DNA of 64,000 bases from Sapria himalayana (lineage: Eukaryota > Streptophyta > Magnoliopsida > Malpighiales > Rafflesiaceae): positions 75,389 to 139,388 of the forward strand of contig JAREIK010003429.1 in assembly GCA_029783825.1 (NCBI GenBank). The letters are read 5' to 3'. The notes beneath the pieces are model-generated. The model saw only the letters and a program-made list of their open reading frames with translations. It was not told where the DNA came from and searched no databases. Of the stretch, positions 34,370 through 46,559 are shown piece after piece (positions within the stretch are counted from its first letter, which is position 1; the number at the start of each line of letters is the position of its first letter). Position numbers and translations under genes: made by a program.

Positions 34370-36210
34370 TGCTAGCCTCTCCTATGAGGATTTACAGCTG
34401 GATCTCGAAATGCTATCTGATGTGCCAAAGCCGCTAACTGTGACTCCATATAGGACATATGTTGTTGCATTGCTTTTTTAATTTCTTTATTTTCTTGCAT
34501 TTCTTACATCAATTTAGTTATCTGCTCATCTTTCTTTTTCATGTCTGCCTCCATATCTACAATACATTTATTTGTTTCCAATGCTTGTTGTTCGATCACC
34601 TCTTCCACCATTACTGATGCATATAAATTAGAAGCACGACTTCTACAACAAAATGTCACTCCCTTAGAGCCGATTCCATACACTCGCTGCTTCTTTCGAC
34701 CCCCAATTGTCTCCAAATAAATAGGATCATAGTCATTTGGTTGAAGATCCATAGAACCCTCAACTTGTTGATGAGCAGCTGTCACACGTTCCTCCATTAG
34801 GTCCTGAGATAAAATAGAGATAGTCACTATTCTAGATTTACAAAAAAATATAAATATTTTGCATTCAAAATAATTTTGATAATGTACTATAGTTTTATAA
34901 ATTCTAATTAATATAACAATTTCTTACTGCAATCATCTAAGAATTTTTGTCAAATATACTGACCATCCACTTTCTTCACATGCATCTTTTTGAAAATCTT
35001 ATAAAATTTGGATCTAGACCCAATTCTCCATCCTAGAATATCTTTTTATTAATTCATAAAAAAACAAATGATAAAAAAATTTAACAAAAGTATTAATACC
35101 ATCCAGAGATTATAATTATTGGACTATTAGGACAACACAAAATATAGATATGTTTATAATTTCAAATTTGTACAAAATCTTGAGCGTGCTCAATGCTCAA
35201 CTTTGAACCTCCAGTGTGTCGACAGATTTCTATACCTAGTCCAACAACCTCACTTCATAGATTTTTGTTGGCAATATCTGATTTTTTCTTCACATCAGGT
35301 TCCTCCCAATAATTAAGCCACTCGGGCCAGTCTTCCTCGAATATTAAATCAGGCATTACTTTCATTTTCTTTAATTTATGGACAAAATTAGAATACCATT
35401 GAGTAGCTTTGATCTCCCATAATAACTATCTTTCCATTAAATTTGGGTCCCCATGTGCACTGATTCTATAAATAAAAAAATGACAAAAAAAATTATATTA
35501 ACAATAAGAACATAATTATTTACTGTTTGAATAATAACCAACATAGAAGTTAAGTAATTAGATAATTATTTTTCAATTCTTTTGTTTTGTTATTTTTACC
35601 TCAAAGTCATTAAAATATGACTTTTTTGTCTATTCAAAAACTTTCTACCAGGAGAAAACTTTAGAATCAACCATTTTCTTGAAAGCCTTTGTAATTATAG
35701 TCGAACACTTGTGAGATGAAATAAAACTGTACACATAAATAAATAACATTGAAAAAAAAGCAAATCATTACAATATAAAAAAACCAGTAACAGTAATATC
35801 AACATTTTTTTCAAGTCATTTTTACATATTTCTTGTAGGTCTCATTCACAATCTTTATTTATAACTTTACAATGACTATAGAGGAAGACACACAACATTT
35901 GATGATGCCGTTGGTATTGTAAATAGGGGAAAAATCTGTGTAAAATATGGTATAGAAGATAGAGATAGATCAAAAGTTTGTGTAGGAAACACAATGTGTG
36001 GTGGGCTTACATCTGATAACGTTGATAGTAGAGGTCTCAATGATGGTGATGGTGATAGAAATGGAGATGGTGATTGTGATGTTGAAGTCTGGATATGGTG
36101 ACTATGAGATGGTACTGATTCTACAACATGATATAACATAATAGGTTAATTTGGTTAATTTCTAAGTTCACGCCCACCTCGACCACGACCACATCCTTTA
36201 GGTACGATCT
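34370..36210 (-). pseudogene. Transposase_24 pseudogene, element 3 (best kept copy)
   Basis: From right to left on the minus strand: a Ser/Pro/His-rich N-terminal exon (36139-35876, with SQSPSPFLSPSPSL); a central exon (about 35450-35165) with WYSNFVHKLKKMKV, EEDWPEWLNYWEEPDVKKKS and RHTGGSKLSIEHAQ; the exon with KKMHVKKVDGQYI and a stop (about 35000-34940); and the C-terminal exon (34827-34370) with LSQDLMEERV, NDYDPIYLETIGGRKKQRVY and CRSRASN, a coiled coil, a stop at 34504, then MESQ...RDP. This is the canonical family order (W..W..P, HTGGS, FVD, YLE.IGG..K.RVYG.GS). It has fewer defects than the element 1 and 2 copies but still has stops after IANKNL, after GQYI and in the coiled coil. 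Confidence 0.87.
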
Positions 36211-36354
36211 GCTATATAAAATAAAATATAGACAAAAAATAGGGATATGATGACAAGCATGCATTTTCGAATAAAACACACTGATAGATTTCAACAAAAT
36301 ATAAAAAGTCTTTGATAGTTTTAATTTATAATAAAATTATAACAATTTAATTAT

Positions 36355-37075
36355 CAGCATCACTATCATCCGCCAATGGATCTTCTGATATTTTGTCTGA
36401 ATCCAATAGAAGTTCAAATCATCTTCAGATAGAAATTGATCATCTTCAATTTCTATTGTGCCACTAATAATAAATTTTCTGGATCTTCATCTACCTTCAC
36501 AGGCTCAATATTATTTATGTCATCTTTTTGGAATGCCGATGCTATTTCTGAATCTGCACACCTTTGTTTCGATGTTGGTACTTCAATTTTTATCTAGCTT
36601 TGATTTTGCAAATCGCCCACCAATCATTCTTATCACGAAATAAACACGGATATGTACAATAATATACCTGAGTGGCTTGAACTACCATAATAAATGGCTC
36701 ATATCGATTATATATGCATTTATGCTTAACATCTACTAGCTTATAATCCGAATGAATCTTTGTTTACACATTTCGTGTAGGATTAAACCACTCACACTTA
36801 AATAATATAATCTTCTCATTTTCGAGTCCAAGATACTCCAACTCAATAACTTCTTTGACTTGACCATAATAATCAATCTCATCTGCACTATAACTCGAGG
36901 CTTTAATGCATACACCACTATTCATTGTTATTTTAGAAGAATTCTGCCCGATTTTGTAAAATTTATATCCATTAATAAAATACCCAGGATAGGTTGTCAC
37001 ATATCAAAATGGGCATTTACTTAGATTCTGAATAAAAATATTTGAATCTCCATTTAAAGGATCAATTGCCTGTGA
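36355..37075 (-). pseudogene. DUF4216 segment of the element 3 TNP2 gene
   Basis: On the minus strand, 37000-36764 encodes TTYPGYFINGYKFYKIGQNS, SGVCIKASSYSADEIDYYGQ and IILFKCEWFNPTRNV, followed by a stop. It continues in the same frame with DYKLVDVKHKCIYNRYEPFI, VVQATQVYYCTY and KNDWWAICKIKA. The last block is the conserved end of DUF4216. An acidic tail ending near 36355 (DPLADDSDADN) matches element 2 around 17590-17610. Confidence 0.85.
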
Positions 37076-38094
37076 TATACATTTAAAAAATGATATTAAC
37101 AAATAAAAGATACTAATAAATTAAATAATTCAAAAATATTAAACTTAATTATACTCACATAATTTTTTAACCAATTCATAAATTTAGTTTCTAGCATATA
37201 ATCGACATCATTGCTGGAAATTACTGGATGCCTATATTTTAACTGCTCAACATAAATACTTCACAAATATAAAAAGAGAGAAAAATTGTATATCAATTTT
37301 TAATAATTCCTATTAAAGATAAAATTAAACTATGATTAAACCTACAACTATTTTGGTATACATACTAAATATATGGTGTAATTTCTTCGCATTAAGTAAA
37401 ACGTAGCTCTGGGTTGCTTTGTACTCTTCATCTGTCATACATCTTTTCATTGCTCTTCCAAATGCTCTTCCAAATGCTTTTCTAGGGTGCTTGAAGATAG
37501 ATAGTTTGTCCACAGAATCATCTTCTACAATCACATGACCTTCATAATTCCAAGAAACATTTCTATTCTTTGTATTGACATGATCTTCAAAATAATAAGA
37601 ACAAAATGATGCTTCTTCTACTAAATATGCATTGCAAAATGAATATTCAACTTTTGCCTTGTTTCTAACATTCAATTTCAACTTACGAAGATACCTACAT
37701 CCATAATGGTAGGTTTCAATTAGATTAAATTACAATAATACTTAGAGTACTAAATAATAAAACACAACAAATTATATGTATTTACATCTCGAAAGCATAC
37801 ATCCACCCGAATTGCATGGCCCTGCAATTCTTGCTTCATATGCCAAATGGACTGGAAAATGCTCCATCGATCAAAAAAACTCAGTGGGAATATCCACTCA
37901 AGCTTACAAATAATAAGTGGAATGTCATTCTCCAGCCTCACCATGTTATCTATTTTGATTGTGGTTATAATTAGTTATTTTAAAAACAAACTAAGTTGTG
38001 TAAGGACCTTCCAAAACTTAGGGTAAGTAATTCACGGAATGCAATTGGAATTAATCACTACATTAATACATGACAATCATGACTTTTCATTCCA
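37076..38094 (-). pseudogene. DUF4218 segment of the element 3 TNP2 gene, cut by array F
   Basis: From right to left: a remnant of MKSHDCHVLM (38094-38070), MVRLENDIPLIICKLEWIFP (37944-37885) followed by a frameshift, then across an intron LNVRNKAKVEYSFCNAYLVE, FCSYYFEDHVNTKNRN and FKHPRKAFGRAFGRAMKRC (37681-37430). The AFGR motif is duplicated compared with element 2. The 5' part of the gene is absent because array F begins here. Confidence 0.84.
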
Positions 38095-40765
38095 TTTGTC
38101 TGTCTATTTGTCTGTCTATCTTTTAGTATATCTTTCTATTTGTCTAGATAGATAGATAGACAGTATCTATATTTATTTATTTATCACTCTATATATCTTT
38201 ATATAGATAGACAAATAGATAGATATATAGATGGATCAACAAATTGTTAGATAGATAGTCAAATTTATTGATAGATTTATAGACATATTGAAAATTAAAT
38301 AGATATAAAGATTGATAGACAAATTGAAATACAGATTGATAGATAGAGTGGTAGACATTTTTATAGATTGGTAGATAGATTGATTGATAGACATATAGAT
38401 ACACAAATAGATAGACAAATATAAATTTAGATTGATAGACATTTTGATAGATAAATAGAACAAAATATAGATATTTAGATAGATAAATAGATAGATAGGC
38501 AATTAGATTGACAAATAAATAGATAGATAGATATATGGACAAATATATAGAAATAGATAGATATTTTTCAAGAGAGAGAGTGTGTGACACTAGATATCTA
38601 ACTATGTATCTTTCTATGTATTTGTTTATATCGAATTTATAAAAAATTAAGTCTATCTATCTATCTTTTTATCTATCTATGTAATTATATTTCTATGTAA
38701 CTTTATATTTTCTATATATCTATCTATCTGCATATCTGTCTATCATTTTGTCTATCTATCTATTTGTCCATCAGTCTATCAGTATGTCTATATTTTTTCT
38801 ATCTTTCTATCAATATATATGTCTATATTTCTTTATATCTATCTTTCTATCTTTTAATTTCTCTATCATTCTGTCAATCTATCTATCTTTCTATCTGTCT
38901 ATATATCTATCTATCTATATGTGTATCTATCTATCTGTTTGTCTATTCATCTGTCTTTCTATCTTTCTATCTATCTATTTGTCTATCTATATGTATATCT
39001 TTTTGTCTATCTATTTATCTATCTTTTTATCAATTTGAATATTTATCTATCTATTAATTATCTATTTGTCTATTTTCATCTATCTATCAATTTATATAGT
39101 AATCTATCTATCAATTTGTATATCTAGTTGTCTATCTATCTATCATCTTTCTATTTTTCTATCCATCTAATTGTCTATCTATCTATTTTTCTATCTATCT
39201 GACTGTCTATTTGTCTAACTGTAAGACCTTTTCTCTCTCTATCTATCTATATATCTATCTATCTTTCTTTCTATATCTAAATCTTTTTGTCAATATATAT
39301 ATATATATGGGAATCTATCTATCAATTAATTAATGTATCTATCTATCTATATATCAGTTAATCTTTTAATCTATCTATCAATCAATATATCTATCAATTT
39401 ATTTATTAATCAGCCTATTAGTCTATTTATTAATCTTTCTATCAATTTGTCAATCTATCTGTTTATCTATAAATATTTCTATTTTTTTTGTATATCTATC
39501 TATCTTTCTGTCTATCTATCTATCTTTCTGTCTATCTATCTATATGTTAGTTTATCTATTTGTCTATCTATCAATCCATCTATCAATTTGTCGATCAATT
39601 TTTCTATATCTCTGTTAATTTGTCAATTAATCAATCAATCTATCTATATATCATTCTAGTTATTAATAGGTCTATCTATGTATATTTTTATCGGTCTTCT
39701 ATCAATCTATCTATTTGTCTATTTTTATTTTTTTTCTATCAATTTATGTATATATTTGTTTGTTTGTCTGCGTGTATATCAACCTACCTACATAATTGTC
39801 TACTTTCTTAACTACTTTCCTATATGTATATCTATTTATTTTTTTACTATTTATTTATATATCTATCTATCTATTTATCTATCTGTCTATCTATCTATCT
39901 GTATATCTATCTATCTATCTATCAATATATCTATTTATCTATTGATATATTAGTCTATCATCTGTATATCTACTTGTCTATATATTTATCTACATACCTA
40001 CCTAACTATCTACCTTTCTATCTATCTATTTATCTATATATCTATCTATGTGTTTATTTATATGTTTATCAAAATGTCTTTCCATATATCTATATATCTA
40101 TTTATTGATTTGACTATCTAGCTGGCTATATATTTGTCTATCTTTATATCTATCTATATATCTGTCTGTTTATCTTTTTATCTACCTTACTACCTATCTA
40201 TCAGTCTAACTAAGTCTCTATCTATTTATATATTTGTTTATCTATTTATCGACCTATCTATCTATCAGTCTATCTATTTGTCTATCTATATGTGTATCTA
40301 ACAATCTTTCTTTTCTCTATATATTTGTCTATCTAACTATATATCTATGTGTGTGTGTGTGTGTGTATTAGTTTTATAATCTATTTATATATCTATCTAT
40401 CTGTCTGTCTTTCTATATATCTACTTATCTGTCTATCTATCTATCTATATATCTATCTATTTATCTAAATATCTATATAATAATCTATTTATATATATGA
40501 CTCTATTTATTTTTCTTTCTATCTTTATATCCATCTCTCTATCTATCTATCTATATTTCTATCTATGTATTTGTTTATCTATCTATCTACTAATCTATAT
40601 GTCTTTCAATTAATCTATATATCTGCTAATTTTCTATCTTTCTATCTTTCTATCTATCTATCTATCTATCTTTTTATCTATCTATCTATCTATCTATCTT
40701 TTTATCTATCTATTTATCTATCTATCTATCTTTTTATCTATCTATCTATCTATCTATTCATATAG
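38095..40765. repeat. TCTA/GATA array F with strand switches
   Basis: The array starts as TCTA (38095-38138), becomes GATA on the plus strand (about 38139-38562), and after a short non-repeat segment containing GAGAGAGAGTGTGTGACAC returns to TCTA (about 38650-40765). The first switch, at about 38132-38150, reads TTTGTCTAGATAGATAGA, a direct inverted junction. A GT run lies at about 40349-40366. Confidence 0.94.
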
Positions 40766-41704
40766 AATAGATATTTTTCAAGAGTGAATACAATATTTAT
40801 TTATAATAATCAACATAATTAAATATAATATAAATTCGATATAAACAATTTTTTTGAGAGATATTCTAATAATTCTGAAAAAATAAATTAAAAATCTATA
40901 ATGAATAAGATTCATATTACTTAAAATATAATATGAAAACCAACAATTATTCAAAAGCAAAGAAAAATGTATTACTAAATAATAATTATTTGTTTACATT
41001 TTTTTATTATTTTAAAAAGTTTAACTATATTTTATTGATGAAAAATAATTTATATAAATTATATCTATCTAACTCATAATTTATTTTGTAATTAATATTT
41101 ATATAAAAATAAACAAATAACAAATTAAAATAAATATTTTAAATTATAATGAAAACAATAATATTGAGAATTATTATTTATTATTTAGGGTATACTAGTT
41201 TAATTTAAATTAGATCTGTCTCACTAATAATTTAATTTGTTATTAATATTTCCATAAAACTAAACTGATAAATAATTAAAATAAAAATTAAAAATTATAC
41301 AGAATACAAATTTAAATGATATTTATGATTTATTATTAATGTATACTAGTTTAATTGTTTAAGTATTTAGAGGTTTTGTCATTTAGGAGTTAAGTGATTT
41401 ATGTTTTTAGGCACTTAGTGGTTTATAGGTATTATTTAAACAATAAAATAACAAAAAAAATTGTAATTTTTTATCATTTTCATAGGTACCTATGAAAATA
41501 TAAAAAAATTTAAAATTTTTGAAATGTAAATACAATCTTTAGTTATATTAATATTAATAATTATATATCATATAAATTAAATATAAACAATTTTATTGAT
41601 AGATATATTAATAATGATCAAAAATTAAATTAATAAACTATTAATAATAAGATACAGATTAATTATATATCATATAAATTATATATCATATAATTATATA
41701 TCAT
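40766..41704. other. A+T-rich spacer, no gene or recognised element
   Basis: This stretch is very A+T-rich with no array units, no CACTA motifs and no coding signal. It begins AGATATTTTTCAAGAG, the same words that end the GATA part of array F at about 38560-38575. At the right it grades into repeats of ATTATATATCATATAA before array G. Confidence 0.6.
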
Positions 41705-43129
41705 ATCTATCGGTTTGTCTATTTTTATATTAATCAATCTGTCTATCTTTCTATTTATCTGTCTATTTATCTATTTATATGTTTATCGATCTATCTATCA
41801 ATCTATATCTATTTGTCTATCTATCTGTCTCTTGATCTATCTATCTATCTATCAAATTATCTTTTTGTATCTGTCAATCTTTCTATCTAGCTATTTATTT
41901 CTCTATTTATGTATCTATGTATATGTCTATCTATATGTTTATTTATAAGTCTAAATTTTTTTCTAACTGTCTGTCTATCTACCTATCAAATTATTTGTCT
42001 ATTTATTTGTCTAACTATATGTCAATTTATCTATCTATCTATCTAACTTTCTTTCTATATATCTATCTATCTATCAACCTATCTATTTGTCATTCTTTCT
42101 ATCTAACTATCTGCATATCTATCTATCTATTTATTTATTTATCTATCTATCTATATATCTATGTATATATATATATACCTGTCTATCTATATATCTATTT
42201 ATTTTTCTATTTATATATCTATTTATATATCAATCTATCTATATATCTATTTGTCTATCTATTTTTCTATCTATAAGTCTATCTATTTATCTATCTATTT
42301 GTAAATTTATTTGTCTAACAATATGTCTTTAATATGTCGATCTATATACTTATCTATCTGTCTATTTATCTATCTATCTGCCTATTTATCTGTTTATCTA
42401 TTAGACTATCTATCCATTTATATATCTATCTATCTATCTATCTATTTTTCTATCAATCTTTCTATATATGTATCTTTCTATCTATCAAATTATCTATCTA
42501 TCTATATATCTATCTATCAATATATCTATCTATCTAACTATTTGTCTATCAATCAATCAATCAAACTCTCTATATGTCTATCTATCTATTTGTGTATCTA
42601 TCTATTTATCTATACAGTCAAACTATCTATCAATCGATCTATCTGTATATCTCTTTATCTATCAATATATCAATCTATCTATCTATCTATCAATATATTT
42701 GTCTAATTATGATTCTATCTATCTCAATATCTATCTTTCTATCTATCTATGTATTAATCTATCTACCTTTATTTTTATCTATCAATATACCTATTTATCT
42801 ATCTATCTATCAATTTTTTTGTCTATCTATTTGCACATCTATCTATCTATCTATATATCTGTCTATCTATATATTAATTTATTTGTCTATCTATCTAACT
42901 ATGTATCTAACTATTTATCTATCTATATATTTAAATTTTATTTGGGTATCTATTTGTCTATCTATTTCTCTATCATTCTATTAATCAATCTATCTATTTG
43001 TATATCTAACTATCTATGTATTTTACTTTCTATATTTTTATCTATCTAACTATCTTTATGTCTATCTATCTATTTATAAATGTATCTATCTATCTATCTA
43101 TCTGTCTATCTATCTATTTATAAATTTGG

Positions 43130-43195
<66 letters not shown>

Positions 43196-43288
43196 ATTTA
43201 TCCATATATCTATCTGTCTATTTATCCTTAAGTCAATCTATCTATCTATTTATCTATCTATTTATTTATCTTTCTATCAATTAATCTT

Positions 43289-43323
<35 letters not shown>

Positions 43324-43434
43324 CTTTATTTATTTCTTATTTATGCGTATATCTATTTTATTTCTATTTGTTTATCTATCTCTCTATGTATTTCTGTCCA
43401 TTTGTCTATCATTCTATCTATTTCTCTATCTATA
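41705..43434 (+). repeat. Degenerate TCTA array G
   Basis: TCTA units with variants, containing a perfect TA run at 43131-43192. It ends at CACTA element 4. The last three bases, ATA (43432-43434), recur after that element. Confidence 0.96.
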
Positions 43435-43815
43435 CACTATAAGAAAAATCTCATATAGATAGGGATAATTCCCTAGTTAAATGGCCATTTTACCATCATT
43501 AAATGGGATATAGCGAGGGATAGTGTCTCTAGCTAATAATTTAGCGATGAAAAATCCCTAGGTAAAAAAGATATTTTCCCTATCTAAATTAGCAAGCTAA
43601 ATGATAGGTTCCATCACTAAATGGATATAACGACTGATGCTATCCCAATTTAAAGTACTCATTGCTAAATATGAGCGACGAAAATAGTCCCTAGCAAAAT
43701 TAATTTAGCGACGAAAAAAATATCTTGCTAAAATAAAGATATCACTAGCTAAATCAACTAGGGAAATTTTTCTTGCTAAATTAGCAAGGGAAAAATCCCT
43801 AGCTATTTTAATTTC
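43435..43815 (-). repeat. Element 4 subterminal repeats (3' end)
   Basis: Copies of TTAGCGACGAAAA, CCCTAGCTA and TTAGCAAG-type words, aligned with those at 30119-30590. Confidence 0.85.
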
Positions 43816-43989
43816 AAAATTATTTTCAAAATTTAATTTTTTATAAAAATTTTAATTAAATAATTTTATATTTTTATATTAAATTTAATAAAAACAAAAA
43901 CTAAAAATGATAATTTATAATTAACAAAAAATAAAATCATTCAATAACTTATTCAAATATGATATTTTACATTATTAAAACAAAAAAAA

Positions 43990-44230
43990 TAATAAAATTT
44001 TATTACATCTTATTCAGCAATGTATCTACCGACAGTGCATCAAGTATAATCTATCCATACATTGATGTTGTTTTATTTCTGTCTACTCTTATGATCATCA
44101 TCTTTCTGCTATGACAATGCTGTCCGAGTCACGGTGCATCATGACTAGTGAAAAATCCCTTCACTTATACAAGCTTCATTTGGTGAATAATGCGGTACCA
44201 TATATGTAAGAAATGTAAACCACTTTATCA
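43990..44230 (-). other. Conserved 3' block of family A, element 4 copy
   Basis: This carries the landmark AATGTATCTACCGACAGTGC and the segment TGTCCGAGTCACGGTGCATC, matching the three copies in element 3 and the inverted copies in elements 1 and 2. It is probably the terminal exon or 3' untranslated region. Confidence 0.6.
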
Positions 44231-44404
44231 AATCAAAATAAATAAATAAAAATTATGTTTTGATAAATATATAATACTATAGTATATATGTACATATATA
44301 CTAGCATTTCACTCGTACATATATAAACTACAATATTATGTGTACATATATACTCAGCATATATGTACATACAATACTACAGAATTATATGTACTAATAT
44401 ATCG

Positions 44405-44575
44405 TATTTGTTTTGTTGCTGCTGCTACTGCTGTTGCTGCCACTCCTGCCACTATCGGCACTGTTGCTGCCGCTGCCACTGTCACCACTATTGCCACCAC
44501 TGCCGCTACTACTGCCGCCGACGCTGCCACCGCCACCAGCACCACCATTGCCACCACTGCTACCACTGATAATAA
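44405..44575. repeat. G+C-rich imperfect triplet tract 4
   Basis: GCT, GCC, ACC and ACT triplets following a palindromic A+T tract (44270-44400), as in element 3. This is the single-copy state of the unit that is triplicated there. Confidence 0.88.
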
Positions 44576-45049
44576 AAGTCAAATGGGTGATGATGCTCGA
44601 CAGATGAACTTCCCTGCAAATCACTCGTTTTGAGGTTGAGTGAGTTTTTGACGAGGTGGTGAGCTACTTCTCCCAAAATAGGACCTGATATTCCTCTTGG
44701 ACCAGAAATGCACGACACTACACGAGCATCATCATCATCATCATCATCCTAAGACCTAGTACAATTAGAACCAATCATTGCAGAACCTAGAGCAAAAAAA
44801 CTTATTTACTCATACTTTCGCTTTGTACTATGTGATATTTTCAAATTAACACAATTACTAAGCTTTTTAACACCAACCTATATCTACCTGGCTAGCCTAG
44901 ACAAGAAATATCTTCATCCCATGGGTTTAGAGAAAGTCTAAGATCCATGGCTTTTATTATCTGCATCAGTAAGCAACGCACGATGATGACCAGACCAGCT
45001 CGAGCAATTATATGTTAAAAACTGTGTCTATGTGTAAATGGGTGCATGT
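44576..45049 (-). other. Exon-like, less A+T-rich segment of element 4, unassigned
   Basis: A run of ATC triplets at about 44727-44751 encodes Asp repeats on the minus strand, followed in the same frame by ARVVSCISGPRGISGPILGE and VAHHLVKN. The minus strand around 44790 reads GCTCTAG/GTTCTGC, a possible acceptor. I do not recognise the protein; it may be part of the element's own gene or captured. Confidence 0.4.
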
Positions 45050-45490
45050 GTGTATGACAATATATACATGTCTACAAATAAATATATGTACCCACATATG
45101 TATATACTCGGTATATACATACGTGTATAATATAGTATAAAAGTACATATATACTGAGTATATACATATGTATATACTGAGTATATTCATATGTATATAC
45201 TATAGTAAAAAAGTATATATATACCAAGCATATACATACGTATATACTATAGTATAAAATTACTTATATACCTAGTATATACACACGTATATATTGTAGT
45301 ATATATGTATTTATATATTGATTATATATGTGCAAATATACTCAGTATGTACGAACATATATACTCAGTATATACCTACTTATATACTTAGTATATACAT
45401 AGATATACTTAGTATATACATACATTTATACGAAGTATATTTGTATGTATATACTGAAGTATTATATGTATGTATATATAATCAATAGTC
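45050..45490. repeat. Palindromic A+T tract in element 4
   Basis: TATATACTGAGTATATACAT and related words repeat here, alternating ACTGAGTA and ACTCAGTA cores. It lies immediately downstream, in element sense, of the SmF exon. Confidence 0.8.
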
Positions 45491-45588
45491 TTAGATGATA
45501 CACACACTTGTACTTTCATGCAAATACACATACCATCAAAGACAACAAAAGAAAATAATCTAGGACATAAAAAATGCATAAATGGATC

Positions 45589-45657
45589 TCAGGCATGGTC
45601 AGCATTTCTAAATCTTTTTTCTTTGTTACTCCACGCATATAAAGAACATTGTTACAC
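45589..45657 (-). pseudogene. Captured last exon of SmF, second copy
   Basis: After the acceptor CCATGTGTAG, the minus strand encodes CNNVLYMRGVTKKKDLE, the C-terminal end of spliceosomal protein SmF. A one-base loss after DLE shifts the frame; in the shifted frame the ancestral end and TGA stop at about 45589-45591 are still readable. The preceding intron sequence (TATGTTATGCTCCATGTG) and the following sequence both match element 1 around 9690-9870. Exons a to c of the element 1 copy are not present upstream; Transposase_24 sequence lies there instead. Confidence 0.85.
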
Positions 45658-45839
45658 CTACACATGGAGCATAACATACTATATTTACAAACAAATAACC
45701 TATAATAAGCAGTCACAGATCTGAACTGTGACAACACAGATTTACACAAAACAAAAGTGTCAAGAACAAACCGGTGTATGCGTGGAATTAATTTTTTGGT
45801 TCATCTCATAATTTAAGAAGCTAAGGTGTTGTTCCAAGC

Positions 45840-46420
45840 ACCATAAAAGACCAAACCAGACTTTTACATACCTATAATAGACTAAAACTCTATCCAAAAA
45901 ATTTGGGGACACACAAACATATTCACAAATATATAAAAATAGTTATTATAAATATGAACAAACACAAATTAAAGTTGATAGTCATAGAAATTCAACAAAA
46001 ATCTAAACGATGTCTAGAAATGATGTTTAGAGAGAAAGAGAGTGCAAAAATAAAATGGTTTAGGAATAATGAAGATAATAGAATTTAGGACTTCTTTTGA
46101 TCAAGCTGAAATTGATATATATGGGACCCATGCATTGGAAGGACTGTGAAAATGTCGGAATGCTTTGAATCAGAATTTTTTCATGCATCTCACATCATGT
46201 GTCCTGCAAAGATTCATTATTAGCTAGGTTAATCGGTAAAGCAAAGAACAAAACCAGAATAAAAAAAAATTGAAACCTGCAAAAAAAATCTCATCATGTT
46301 TTGCCACACATAGACAAAAATCAAATTCAGTTCAGAAATAATTCTCATACAAAATCATTCTCATAATTAGTAGGGAATTTTAAGCTAGCCTCTCCTGTGA
46401 GGCTTCATAGGAGAGACTAG
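45840..46420 (-). pseudogene. Tail of the Transposase_24 gene, element 4
   Basis: On the minus strand this aligns with element 1 from about 3960 to 4480: the GGAGAGGCTAGC word, the conserved exon with a block near 46100-46190, and the following intron with TTGGATAGAGTTTTAG. The coding part with the HTGGS and coiled-coil blocks is absent. Confidence 0.65.
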
Positions 46421-46559
46421 CACATATAGTTATGAGCATTATTTGTATTATATGAACCTGACTAATGGACACTCTCATGCTATGTGCTTACATATTGATG
46501 ATATTATATCTTTTGCCATTTAATCTCAAGTTAGTGCAACAAATTAGTATTATCCCATT

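Larger units (their letters stand above)
30119..38094 (-). mobile_element. CACTA element 3, family A, 5' truncated
   Basis: The left end reads CAATACAAGAAAAATCC, one base from the CACTACAAG terminus, followed by family A subterminal repeats. The element sense is minus: from right to left come DUF4218, DUF4216, Transposase_24, three tandem copies of a terminal unit, and the 3' end. On the right, the DUF4218 coding homology breaks off at about 38094 in the middle of the motif FGMKSHD and TCTA array F begins. The TNP2 catalytic region and 5' terminus are therefore missing. Confidence 0.85.
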
